Assembly: GCA_011524785.1 (NCBI GenBank)
Contig: WTJQ01000366.1
Span: 1 to 6,568 of the forward strand
Direction: 5' to 3'
Origin: Planctomycetota bacterium
Lineage (GTDB): Bacteria; Planctomycetota; UBA1135; GCA-002686595
DNA: 6,568 nt
How positions within the stretch are numbered: position 1 is the first letter of the stretch; each line of letters starts with the position of its first letter. The translations under genes and the position numbers were made by a program. Shown here piece by piece: positions 1-6,430 of this stretch. Below the pieces are notes generated by a model. The model was not told the origin of the DNA. It saw only the letters and a program-made list of their open reading frames with translations, and searched no databases.

Positions 1-849
1 GTCGTGGACCGGCACGACCACGCTGACTCGGGGCGCCTCGGGGCGGCGCGTGCCCAGCAGCGGGCGCGGGTCCTCCCAAGGCAGGCCGCTGGGGAGGTCG
101 GCCTCCGCCTCAAGCGCGCGCAGCAGGTCGCACGCGTTCGGGTGGGCCACGCTCCAGATCCGCGCCAGGGAGTTCTCGGGGTCCGAGCCGTGGAAGAGCG
201 CGCGATCGAAGGCCTCGGGGTCGAGCCGTGGCCCGGTGAGGCCGGGGACGGCTGCCCTCACGAGCTCCTCGAGCTGCTCGAGGCCCTGCGGCAGGGCGTT
301 GCTGCAGGCCACGACGCATCGCTCACGGTGACGCCGCCGGAATTCCAGCAAGCGCTGGTTGTACGCGGTCCAGATCGCCGCGCCCCAGCCGGGGTTGCGC
401 AGGAACACCTCGGCCCCGACGCGCTGCATCGACGCGGCGACCTCCCAGGGGAAGCGATAGACGAGCAGGAAGCGTGCGTCCGGCAGAGTCTCGGCCCAGG
501 CGTCGAGGGCGACGGTGGTGCGCGGGTCCTTGAAGCCCCAGGGTTCCGGGCCGCGTCCGGCGACCGCCTGCTGGAGGCGGGGGACGGCCGAGAGGAGGGC
601 CGCGCCAGGGACGAGCTCGCTCCCCGTCCAGCCCCAGTCGGCGTGGCCCTCGGGAGCCTCTCCGGTCGCGGCGCCGAGGAGCTCCCCGTGCAGCTTCACC
701 AGGCCCGCGTCCTCGTGGTAGCCGCGCGCGTTGTTGCGATCGGCGGGGACCAGGTCGTGCCCCAGGTCCACGCCCAGCTGGCTGACGAGCGAGCCGACGA
801 GCGAGGTGCCCGAGCGATGCATGCCCGCGATCAGGAGCGGGGCGCTCAC
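1..849 (-). CDS. Sulfotransferase fused to a family 2 glycosyltransferase (3' part outside window)
   Basis: The frame is open for 283 codons and runs off the left edge. Residues 5-18 (LLIAGMHRSGTSLV) form a first strand plus the PAPS 5'-phosphosulfate loop typical of bacterial 'sulfotransferase family proteins'. WGFKDPRTT (104-112) and VYRFPWEVAASM (130-141) match the conserved KDPR segment and the 3'-phosphate-binding region, and WTAYNQRLLEF (160-170) fits the following helix. After about residue 245 a short linker leads to PRVSVVVPVHD (273-283), the first strand of a GT2 domain, so a glycosyltransferase should follow beyond the edge. The predicted role is PAPS-dependent sulfation of a glycan, with sugar transfer by the second domain, in the cytoplasm. 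I chose the GTG start because it overlaps the upstream stop (GTGA) and has GGAGG seven bases before it. The ATG at codon 10 would cut off the strand before the loop. The sulfotransferase call is firm; the fusion rests on 11 residues. Confidence 0.88.
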   Translation of the reverse strand, partial: MSAPLLIAGMHRSGTSLVGSLVSQLGVDLGHDLVPADRNNARGYHEDAGLVKLHGELLGAATGEAPEGHADWGWTGSELVPGAALLSAVPRLQQAVAGRGPEPWGFKDPRTTVALDAWAETLPDARFLLVYRFPWEVAASMQRVGAEVFLRNPGWGAAIWTAYNQRLLEFRRRHRERCVVACSNALPQGLEQLEELVRAAVPGLTGPRLDPEAFDRALFHGSDPENSLARIWSVAHPNACDLLRALEAEADLPSGLPWEDPRPLLGTRRPEAPRVSVVVPVHD

Positions 850-1649
850 GGCGTCGCCTCCAGCGGGGGGAAGAGCCGGACCAGGAGTCGCTCGCGATGG
901 GCGACGCGCTCGCGCAGGGCCGCGGCCAGGTGGGGCCCCTCCACGCGCCTTCGAGCGCTCGCGTTCCGGTCGCTCTGGGCCATGGCCTGCTCCACGGCCG
1001 ACGGGTCGTAGCCCTGCTCCGCCAGGAGCCGCGCGAGGTCCTGCTGCAGCCGCTCGGTCCGCAGGAAGCGAACCCGGGGGAGCGCGGCCACGAGCGCCTC
1101 GCCGTCGAGGTCCTCGTCGGTGAGGGTCGCGAGCGCCTCCTGGGGCTGCGGGTGGAAGAAGCGCAGGAACTGCGCGGTTTGAACGCCGACCGCGGCGCGT
1201 GGCTCGGCGCCCTGGAGCACGTCGGGCAGCGCGAAGCGCTCCAGGTACTCCACGTACTCGGGGAGGTCGAGGTCGGGGAACGCAGGCAGGGCCTCACGGA
1301 CCTCGGGTAGAGGGGCGGCGGGATGGTCCCGCCAGAAGCCGTGGTGGTAGGCGCTCTCCAGGTGGACCAGCGGCTCGCGACCGACGCTGACCACGGGGCG
1401 GTTCGCCGCCCAGCTCGGGATCTGCCGATAGCTTCCGTGCTGGCTCCGGCGGCCCTCACGCAGCGCCGTCGCCGTGCGGTCGATGGGGAGGGTGAGCTCG
1501 TGGAAGCCGCGCCAGCCCAGGCGGGTCCCGGCGAGTCGCTGCGCCAGGGCCCTGCCCTCCACGCCGTGCAGCCGCCGCAGCACCCCGCGAGCCCACGTCG
1601 AACCGGTGCGCGGGTAGTTCAGCAGCACCATGTGCGGGGTGATGATCAA
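846..1649 (-). CDS. Sulfotransferase (Sulfotransfer_1-like)
   Basis: This 267-residue protein has the usual size of a single-domain PAPS-dependent sulfotransferase. LLNYPRTGSTWARGVL (9-24) is the 5'-phosphosulfate-binding loop in the YPKSGTTW style, unlike the GMHRSGTS style of the next gene. VVSVGREPLVHLESAYHH (86-103) fits the 3'-phosphate-binding motif, with Arg91 and Ser99 as candidate phosphate ligands. Further on, VRFLRTERLQQDLARLL and the SDRNAS stretch near residue 230 resemble the late 'RTE-L..DL' helix and 'RNAS' segment of bacterial members. The KGxxGDWK-type C-terminal motif of cytosolic animal enzymes is not visible. It probably sulfates a sugar hydroxyl in the cytoplasm; the acceptor is unknown. 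The gene overlaps both neighbours by four bases. The start is taken as TTG, which overlaps the GT2 stop and has a strong Shine-Dalgarno sequence. The alternative ATG six codons later (1631-1629) has none. Confidence 0.88.
   Translation of the reverse strand: MIITPHMVLLNYPRTGSTWARGVLRRLHGVEGRALAQRLAGTRLGWRGFHELTLPIDRTATALREGRRSQHGSYRQIPSWAANRPVVSVGREPLVHLESAYHHGFWRDHPAAPLPEVREALPAFPDLDLPEYVEYLERFALPDVLQGAEPRAAVGVQTAQFLRFFHPQPQEALATLTDEDLDGEALVAALPRVRFLRTERLQQDLARLLAEQGYDPSAVEQAMAQSDRNASARRRVEGPHLAAALRERVAHRERLLVRLFPPLEATP
857..861 (-). promoter_or_regulatory. Ribosome binding site for the sulfotransferase-GT2 fusion
   Basis: On the minus strand GGAGG lies seven bases before the GTG at 849-847, inside the last codons of the upstream sulfotransferase gene. 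It supports the GTG start over the later in-frame ATG (822-820). Together with the GTGA overlap it indicates translational coupling. Confidence 0.7.
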
Positions 1650-2572
1650 GAGCCCCTCCGGCTGCGACGACGCTCGGACACGAAGCCCAGCAGGTTCGGG
1701 ACCTGGCACGCGGCGAGGAGCAGGCCGGTCAGGATCCGAGGGGGAGCGTCGGGGCTGCGCCAGGGAGCGGTGACCAGCTCCATGTAGAACCGCGCCCGGG
1801 TCGAGGCGAGGGTCCGCTGGAGCTCCCTGCGGAACGGAGCGCCGTGGCGCTGGGCGCGGCGGAGGCGGTACTGGTACGCGCCGCGCCCATAGGCGAAGTG
1901 CTGGCGCCAGAACGCGAGCGGACCCAGCTGGTGGTAGTGCTCGACCAGCGCCTCGGGAGCGTGGACGAAGCGCATCCCCGCGGCCTCGCACCGGTCGGAG
2001 AAGTCCCGGTCCTCGCCGCCCGCGAGCGGGAACGACTCGTCGAAGCCGCCGAGCGCCTCGAAGTCGGCGCGGTGCAGGCCGTAGTTGTTCGAGGCGAAGA
2101 AGCGCGGGCCGTAGGTGAGGCCCCAGCGCGTGATGAAGGTGACGAGCTCCTGGCTGGCGGCCGAGAAGGGGTTGCCGCGGAGCGCGTTGCGCGCGTGGCC
2201 TCCCACCAGGGCTCCTGGGCTCGCCTCGAGGCGCGCGCGCATGCGGGCCACCCAGTCCGGCGCCGGCGCGCAGTCGTCGTCGGTGAACAGCAGCAGGTCG
2301 TGGCGCGCCTCCCGCGCACCGCGGTTGCGCGCGGTGGCCGGGCCCGCGTGGGGCTGGGCGAGGATGCGCAGCTCGAGCTCCAGCCCCGCGGGTCCTTGTC
2401 CGGCGAGGTCCTGGAGCGCCTGGACCTCGGGCGTCGGGCCCCCGTCCTCGACCACCACGACCTCGAGCGCGCTCTCCACGCCCTCGCTGCGACTCAGAGC
2501 CTCGAGGCAGCGGCGCAGCCGCTCGGGGCGGCGGTAGGTGGGGATGACCACGCTGACGGGAGCCGGCGTCAC
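1646..2572 (-). CDS. Family 2 glycosyltransferase (GT-A fold)
   Basis: This 308-residue protein has the full GT2 motif set in order. PVSVVIPTYRRPERL (5-19) is the first nucleotide-binding strand. VVVVEDGG (38-45) carries the conserved Asp. GPATARNRGAREA (77-89) precedes LLLFTDDDC (93-101), whose Asp98-Asp100 form the metal-binding DxD. LGGFDESF (174-181) and GGEDRDF (185-191) hold the ED catalytic-base motif. Residues 280-301 are hydrophobic and are followed by a basic tail (SERRRSRRGS), which suggests attachment to the inner face of the membrane. It should transfer a sugar from a nucleotide-sugar donor to a growing lipid-linked or surface glycan; donor and acceptor cannot be read from the sequence. 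The GTG start overlaps the upstream GT2 stop (GTGA) and follows a strong ribosome binding site; its own TGA overlaps the next gene. Very similar enzymes act in exopolysaccharide and O-antigen loci. Confidence 0.93.
   Translation of the reverse strand: MTPAPVSVVIPTYRRPERLRRCLEALSRSEGVESALEVVVVEDGGPTPEVQALQDLAGQGPAGLELELRILAQPHAGPATARNRGAREARHDLLLFTDDDCAPAPDWVARMRARLEASPGALVGGHARNALRGNPFSAASQELVTFITRWGLTYGPRFFASNNYGLHRADFEALGGFDESFPLAGGEDRDFSDRCEAAGMRFVHAPEALVEHYHQLGPLAFWRQHFAYGRGAYQYRLRRAQRHGAPFRRELQRTLASTRARFYMELVTAPWRSPDAPPRILTGLLLAACQVPNLLGFVSERRRSRRGS
1653..1659 (-). promoter_or_regulatory. Ribosome binding site that favours a TTG start
   Basis: On the minus strand GGAGGGG is followed by CTC and then TTGA, in which TTG (1649-1647) overlaps the TGA stop of the upstream GT2. 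The five-base gap between GGAGG and TTG is near ideal. The competing ATG at 1631-1629 is preceded by a C/A-rich stretch (ATCATCACCCCGCAC) without any purine-rich site. Confidence 0.7.
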
Positions 2573-3519
2573 GGATGCTCCTCCAGTCGCTGGGGGCTGC
2601 TCACGAGCGGCGCCCGCAGGGCCTGGTGCACGTAGCCGAGGGCCAGGTGCCCGAGCGCGCGCAGGCGCGCGTGCCGAACGAGGTGACGGCTCTCGTGGAG
2701 CGCGTTGAGGAGGTTCAGGAGGGGGGCGCGCAGGCCGCCGTAGTGCAGCCGATGGAACAGGTCCGCCCCGCGCAGCTTGTGCTTCCAGCGCCACAGCTCG
2801 CTCGACGCCGCGCGCGAGCCGTCCTCCTGGTCGTGGAGCGCGAGCTCGCCCCGCTCGGCCCAGAGCTCCCACCCGGCCTCCGTGAGACGGCGGCACAGAT
2901 CGATGTCCTCGTAGTAGAAGGGGAAGCCCGCGTCGAAGAGCCCGACCCGTCGCAGGGCCTCGGTGCGGAGGAGCACCGCGTGACCCCAGAGGTAGTCGGT
3001 CCGGCACGCCGCGCCGGGCTCCTCGGGCTCGGGCCGTCCGATCCCCGGGATGCGCTGCTGCAGCGGCAGCCACCGTCGCCAGGAGCCGTCGAACAGCAGG
3101 GTCCGTCGCCCGTCCGAGCTGGTGCCCATCGAGAGGGTGCGGGGACCCACGGCGGCCGCCGCCGGGCGCTGCTCGAGCGCGGTCACCAGCCGCTCCAGCG
3201 TGGACCGCGCGACGAGCGCGTCCTGGTTCAGGAGCAGGATGGCGTCGCAGCCGCGCTCGACCGCGCGGCGCAGGCCGCGGTTGCTCGTGCCGGCGAAGCC
3301 CAGGTTCTGCTCGTTCCGCAGGACCTCGATCCGCGCTCCAGCCTCGAGGGCCTCCAGCGCCGCGGCCTGTTCGGGGCTCGCGGAGGCGTCGTCGACCACG
3401 ACGACGTGCAGGGGGCGCCCGGCCCCCTCGAGGGCCTCGAGGCAGCGGTGGAGGCCCACCGGATCCTCGTGGGCCGGCACGACCACGCCGATGGCTCGGA
3501 GCTCGTCGACCCTGCCCAT
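2569..3519 (-). CDS. Family 2 glycosyltransferase, rhamnosyltransferase-like (WbbL/COG1216 type)
   Basis: This 316-residue protein shows AIGVVVPAHEDPVGL (9-23), VVVVDDASAS (39-48) and VLRNEQNLGFAGTSNRGL (66-83), the N.GFA..N.G stretch typical of the COG1216 branch. ILLLNQDALV (94-103) follows, in which NQD replaces the usual NPD/DxD metal motif. GLFDAGFPFYYEDIDLCRRL (193-212) contains the YEDIDL catalytic-base motif, and His229 lies in the late strand. Members of this branch transfer rhamnose or similar sugars in O-antigen and capsule assembly, but the donor here is unproven. This is the first gene of the minus-strand operon. I chose the ATG just upstream of the first strand. No good Shine-Dalgarno sequence precedes it (only CAGGGC), unlike the three genes downstream. 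The frame stays open far upstream, opposite the membrane-protein gene, but nothing there looks like protein. Its stop overlaps the next gene by four bases. Confidence 0.93.
   Translation of the reverse strand: MGRVDELRAIGVVVPAHEDPVGLHRCLEALEGAGRPLHVVVVDDASASPEQAAALEALEAGARIEVLRNEQNLGFAGTSNRGLRRAVERGCDAILLLNQDALVARSTLERLVTALEQRPAAAAVGPRTLSMGTSSDGRRTLLFDGSWRRWLPLQQRIPGIGRPEPEEPGAACRTDYLWGHAVLLRTEALRRVGLFDAGFPFYYEDIDLCRRLTEAGWELWAERGELALHDQEDGSRAASSELWRWKHKLRGADLFHRLHYGGLRAPLLNLLNALHESRHLVRHARLRALGHLALGYVHQALRAPLVSSPQRLEEHP
2578..2584 (-). promoter_or_regulatory. Ribosome binding site for the second GT2
   Basis: On the minus strand GGAGGAG lies five bases before the GTG at 2572-2570, within the codons for the end of the upstream GT2 (LEEHP). 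It supports the short GTG-initiated protein over the much longer open frame that continues upstream to 3883. Confidence 0.75.
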
Positions 3520-3636
3520 GCCCTGAGGGTAGCAGCCTGCGAGCAGCGGCCTCGACCCGGGGGGCGTCGCGTCCCGAAGCGTGACCGGAGTTGACCGGTC
3601 CGGTGCTTCCGTGCCGCGGGCTAGCATGCAGCCGCG
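3520..3636. promoter_or_regulatory. Divergent intergenic region, presumed promoters for both directions
   Basis: These 117 bases separate two start codons that point apart, so promoters for the glycosyltransferase/sulfotransferase operon and for the membrane protein should lie here. A TTGACC hexamer at 3591-3596 resembles a sigma-70 -35 box, but no matching -10 lies at normal spacing; TAGCAT at 3622-3627 is 25 bases away, which is too far. I could find no convincing promoter in the minus direction. The placement is inferred from gene layout only. Confidence 0.45.
3582..3604. repeat. ACCGG repeat cluster, candidate operator
   Basis: TGACCGG occurs twice exactly ten bases apart (3582-3588 and 3592-3598). 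ACCGGA (3584-3589) is mirrored by TCCGGT (3599-3604), and GACCGGTC (3593-3600) is itself a perfect palindrome that overlaps the TTGACC hexamer. Same-face direct repeats plus dyad symmetry in a divergent promoter region are typical of a regulator site. In DNA this GC-rich, short motifs of this kind also arise by chance. Confidence 0.3.
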
Positions 3637-5634
3637 ATGGAGGACCAGCAGGACACCGCGAGCCGAGGCGAGGCCGCCGATGCGGGCGCGGGCATCGCGG
3701 ACTCCGGCTGGGGGACGCCGGGCCCGCTGCTGGCCTGGTCGCGCTGCCTGGGCCTCGGCCTCGCGGTCGGCCTGGGGGGCGCCCAGGCCCTGCTGCTGGC
3801 CGCCCAGCTCCTCGGCTGGACGTTCGAGGTCGCGGCCCCGGTCGCCGTCGGGCTCCTCGTCCTCGGGTTCGGCGGGGGAGCATGGCGCGCGCGACCGCGG
3901 GCGGCCCGTCCGGGCCGCAGCGGGCTGGCCCTGGTCCTGCTCATGCTGACCTGCGCGGTCCTGGCCCTCTGTTCGAACCGGGACCTCGCGCGGGACGACA
4001 GCCAGTACATCCCCTCCGCGCGCCACTTCCTCGAGCACCCGAGCGAGCCCATGGGCTTCGAGGTGCACTGGCTCGAGGGGGGGGCGAAGCCCTTCACCTC
4101 GGAGTTCTTCCTGAACTCCATGCCCTGGGACCACCTGCGTGCCGCCGTCGCACACGTCCTGGGCCTCGAGTTCCTGGACGTGTACTTCCTGTGGGGCGCA
4201 GTCCTCGGCGGACTGCTGCTTCCACTCTTCCTCTTCCGCCAGCTGCGGGGCCTCGTGGGGAGCGAGGGACGTGCAGTGCTGGGCACCTGGCTGGCGCTGC
4301 TGGTCGTGACCCTGCTCGGCCAGCAGCTGCGCTCCCTCGGCATGTGCGGCCTCACCCGCATCTTCGAGGGGAAGATCCTCTTCCTCGCGATCGGCCCCGC
4401 CTGGTTCTCGTGTGCGCTCATGGACGCGCTCCGCGGGAGGCGGATCGCCAGCCTCGAGCTGGCGGCATGCTCGGCCGCGCTGATCGGCACCACGGCGAGC
4501 GCGGTGACCCTGCTGCCCTGCCTGTTCGCGGTCCTCGTGGGGGCGGAGCTCATCGCTGCGGGGGCCGCGCGTAGAGCCGTGCTGCGTCGCCTCCGCGGCG
4601 CAGCCCTCGCCCTCCTCCCACTGGCTCTCTACGGCGTGGGGATGAAGGTGCGCTCCGGCCTCGTGATGGAGATGGACACGCGCGGCGCGCAGCGCACCGT
4701 GGGGCATCACCTCGACCTCGTCCTCGGGTCCGGCGAGGCGGGCGGCCTGCCCCATGGATGGGTCGTCCTGGTCCTGGGGGCCGTGGCGGCCCTGGCCATC
4801 CTTCGGGGGCGGGACCGTCGGCTCCTCGGCGGCTGGTTCGGCCTCGCTATCGCGCTGCTGCTGAACCCGCTCGTCGACTGGTGGGTGTCCGGCTGGGTGA
4901 CGACGCCGTGGCTCTACTGGCGCACCCTCTACCTCCTTCCCTTCCCCCTGGTGCTGGGCGTCCTGGGGGCGCGCAGCCTGCGGGGGGCGGGAGCGCGAGG
5001 CCTGCCCGTGAGCGGCGTCGGAGTGCTGGCAGGCCTCCTGCTCGCCCTGCACCTCGTGCCGGGGTCCCCCTCGATCTTCCGCTCCCACGGCACGACCCTC
5101 GGAGCGCCCCGGTGGAAGCTGAACCTGGAGCTGGCCGAGGCCGCCGAGCGCATCGTGGAGCGGGTCCCGCCGGGCCCGATGCTCGCGGCCCGCTCGATCG
5201 GGCAGCTCGTGACGGTCGTGCGCTCCGGCTACCCGCAGCTCCACAACGGCCCGCACACCTTCCAGTTCTGGGACCAGCGCGACGAGCGCTGGCGTGCCCA
5301 CCAGCGCGTGCTGGCGGGCGACTTCGCGACCCAGCGGAGTCCGGAGGCGATCGAGTCGTTCGAGCTCGTCACCCAGGACCACCGCCTGCGCTCCGTGGTC
5401 CTCCGCAGCCTCGTGGTCGATGGGGAGGTGCGCCGCTACCTGAAGCAGCTGGGCTTCAGCGAGCACTTCCGGATGGAGGACTTCTACCTGGCGTGGCGCA
5501 CGGACGAGGAGCTGGCGCGACGCGGGGAGGCTGCGCGACGCGAGTGGCAGGACGCGGGGCAGGACGCGGGCAAGGGCGGCGCCGGGAACGGCGGCGGGAA
5601 CGGCAGCGCAAGGAAGGGCAGAGCGCGGCGCTGA
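3637..5634 (+). CDS. Polytopic membrane protein, GT-C glycosyltransferase-like
   Basis: The 665-residue protein has about 11-13 hydrophobic segments between residues 35 and 475. A basic loop (RARPRAARPGR, 84-94) precedes the third segment (95-113), which by the positive-inside rule puts the next loop outside. That loop holds RDLARDDSQYIPSARH (115-130). An acidic pair in the first large outer loop is the hallmark of GT-C enzymes, which use lipid-linked sugars. Residues about 490-620 form a soluble C-terminal domain. The tail (636-665) is low in complexity, with Gly, Asn and basic residues. I do not recognise the exact family; uncharacterised DUF6077-type membrane proteins look similar in plan. 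It might transfer a sugar to the glycan made by the divergent operon, or act in its export or polymerisation. The ATG is the first start after an in-frame TAG at 3622. No clear Shine-Dalgarno sequence is seen. It ends 35 bases from the convergent methyltransferase, and nothing is seen in that gap. Confidence 0.88.
   Translation: MEDQQDTASRGEAADAGAGIADSGWGTPGPLLAWSRCLGLGLAVGLGGAQALLLAAQLLGWTFEVAAPVAVGLLVLGFGGGAWRARPRAARPGRSGLALVLLMLTCAVLALCSNRDLARDDSQYIPSARHFLEHPSEPMGFEVHWLEGGAKPFTSEFFLNSMPWDHLRAAVAHVLGLEFLDVYFLWGAVLGGLLLPLFLFRQLRGLVGSEGRAVLGTWLALLVVTLLGQQLRSLGMCGLTRIFEGKILFLAIGPAWFSCALMDALRGRRIASLELAACSAALIGTTASAVTLLPCLFAVLVGAELIAAGAARRAVLRRLRGAALALLPLALYGVGMKVRSGLVMEMDTRGAQRTVGHHLDLVLGSGEAGGLPHGWVVLVLGAVAALAILRGRDRRLLGGWFGLAIALLLNPLVDWWVSGWVTTPWLYWRTLYLLPFPLVLGVLGARSLRGAGARGLPVSGVGVLAGLLLALHLVPGSPSIFRSHGTTLGAPRWKLNLELAEAAERIVERVPPGPMLAARSIGQLVTVVRSGYPQLHNGPHTFQFWDQRDERWRAHQRVLAGDFATQRSPEAIESFELVTQDHRLRSVVLRSLVVDGEVRRYLKQLGFSEHFRMEDFYLAWRTDEELARRGEAARREWQDAGQDAGKGGAGNGGGNGSARKGRARR
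5546..5606 (+). repeat. Two 12-base tandem duplications encoding the membrane protein's tail
   Basis: GGCAGGACGCGG occurs twice back to back (5546-5557, 5558-5569). Shortly after, CGGGAACGGC occurs twice at a 12-base period (5583-5592, 5595-5604). In protein they give QDAG-QDAG and GNGG-GNGS, a flexible polar tail. Units of a multiple of three keep the frame, so copy number could vary between strains without breaking the gene. Confidence 0.75.
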
Positions 5635-5669
5635 GCTTCCGTGCTGATCCTCCCTCCGCGACCAAGCGC

Positions 5670-6422
5670 TCACGCGCTCGGCCGTTCGAGCGTCGTGATC
5701 AGGTCCCGGAACCGGCGGCAGTCGTACGTGCCGCTCGGGCCCCAGCGATCCACCTGGGCCACGACCCGCAGCCCGGCGCGCGTCGCCGCGGCACGCACCG
5801 CCTCGCCCGAGATGTTGCCGCGATCACCGTCACCGCCGCCCGCCGTGTCACGGCCCATGGAGAGCCACTGGTACACGCTCCTCAGGGGACCCAGGTGACG
5901 GAGGAACCCGAGACCGAGCCAGCGGTTGCGGCGGCCCGGGTGGTGCAGCACGGCGCGCCCTCCGGGACGCAGCGCTGATGCGAGCCCGCGCAGGTACGCC
6001 TCGAGGGTGTCGAGCTCCATGTGGACGCAGCAGTCGTAGGACCAGGCGAAGTCGATCGCGCCCGCCAGCTCCTCGGGCAGGCTGCTGCCGTCACCCTGGT
6101 GGCAGACGACCTTCTCCTCCGCGGCGAAGCGCTCCCTGCAGAAGGCGACGCACTCGGGGTTCAGGTCCACGAGATGGAGCCGGCCCGCGAGCGCCGCCAG
6201 CTCGACCGACCAGCGCCCGTGCCCGGGGCCGATCTCGAGCACCGTCGCGCTCGGCTCGATCGCGGGACGGAGGAAGGCGTCGACGAGAGAGGCCTTCCAC
6301 TCCTCGTAGGGCTGCCCGCTGTAGGCCGCCTGGCCGGACCACTCGTCACCATCGGCGCTCCAGTCGTAGGAGCGACCCCAGTAGCGATTCCAGCGGACGG
6401 ACGGCACGCCTCCATTGTCCAT
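5670..6422 (-). CDS. SAM-dependent class I methyltransferase
   Basis: This 250-residue protein has a Rossmann-type methyltransferase core. VLEIGPGHGRWS (61-72) is motif I, with Glu63 and the Gly-rich SAM loop. LHLVDLNPE (82-90) ends the second strand at Asp86, expected to bind the ribose hydroxyls. GDGSSL (110-115) is the adenine-side motif, and IDFAWSYDCCVHM (123-135) is the fourth strand and active-site region. LRPGGRAVLHH (151-161) is the usual post-core strand. It fits the Methyltransf_11/25 group. The N-terminal Trp/Tyr-rich stretch (WNRYWGRSYDW, 11-21) and the WGPSGTYDCRRF stretch (227-238) are outside the core and may bind substrate. Next to glycan genes it may O-methylate a sugar, but a small-molecule or lipid target cannot be excluded. 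It converges on the membrane-protein gene, so it is a separate transcript. The ATG lacks a clear ribosome binding site. The frame is open upstream to the window edge but holds no other usual start codon. Confidence 0.88.
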   Translation of the reverse strand: MDNGGVPSVRWNRYWGRSYDWSADGDEWSGQAAYSGQPYEEWKASLVDAFLRPAIEPSATVLEIGPGHGRWSVELAALAGRLHLVDLNPECVAFCRERFAAEEKVVCHQGDGSSLPEELAGAIDFAWSYDCCVHMELDTLEAYLRGLASALRPGGRAVLHHPGRRNRWLGLGFLRHLGPLRSVYQWLSMGRDTAGGGDGDRGNISGEAVRAAATRAGLRVVAQVDRWGPSGTYDCRRFRDLITTLERPSA

Positions 6423-6430
6423 CCACGGCC

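Noticed and set aside
4..1011. Plus-strand open frames opposite the sulfotransferase and glycosyltransferase genes (4-1011, 1844-2635, 2575-3594)
   Set aside because: They are the antisense of genes with complete catalytic motifs, and their translations show no recognisable family features.
323..1459. Minus-strand open frame spanning both sulfotransferase genes
   Set aside because: It runs in a different frame from both genes and encodes only Arg/Ser/Pro-rich sequence. The true frames carry the PAPS-binding motifs.
3591..3627. TTGACC and TAGCAT as a sigma-70 promoter pair
   Set aside because: The spacer is 25 bases, well beyond the normal 16-18, and no -10-like hexamer lies at the right distance.
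2573..3883. Upstream extension of the second GT2 on the minus strand
   Set aside because: It is a frame-shifted shadow of the first GT2, rich in Arg, Pro and Gly. The GTG with ribosome binding site and the stop overlap define the real start.
3591..4574. Plus-strand open frames of more than 300 codons at 3591-4574 and 4758-5978
   Set aside because: Both overlap the membrane-protein gene in another frame, are rich in Arg, Pro and Gly, and show no domain or membrane pattern.
3520..5673. A very long minus-strand open frame continuing upstream of the first GT2, opposite the membrane-protein gene
   Set aside because: Its translation is a low-complexity string of Arg, Gly, Ala, Glu and His with no motif, exactly antisense to a well-supported gene. 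Stops are rare by chance at this GC content.
5675..5692. CGCTCG/CGAGCG hairpin at the end of the methyltransferase gene as a terminator
   Set aside because: The stem has six base pairs, lies within coding sequence and has no T-run on either strand, so it does not meet the pattern of an intrinsic terminator.
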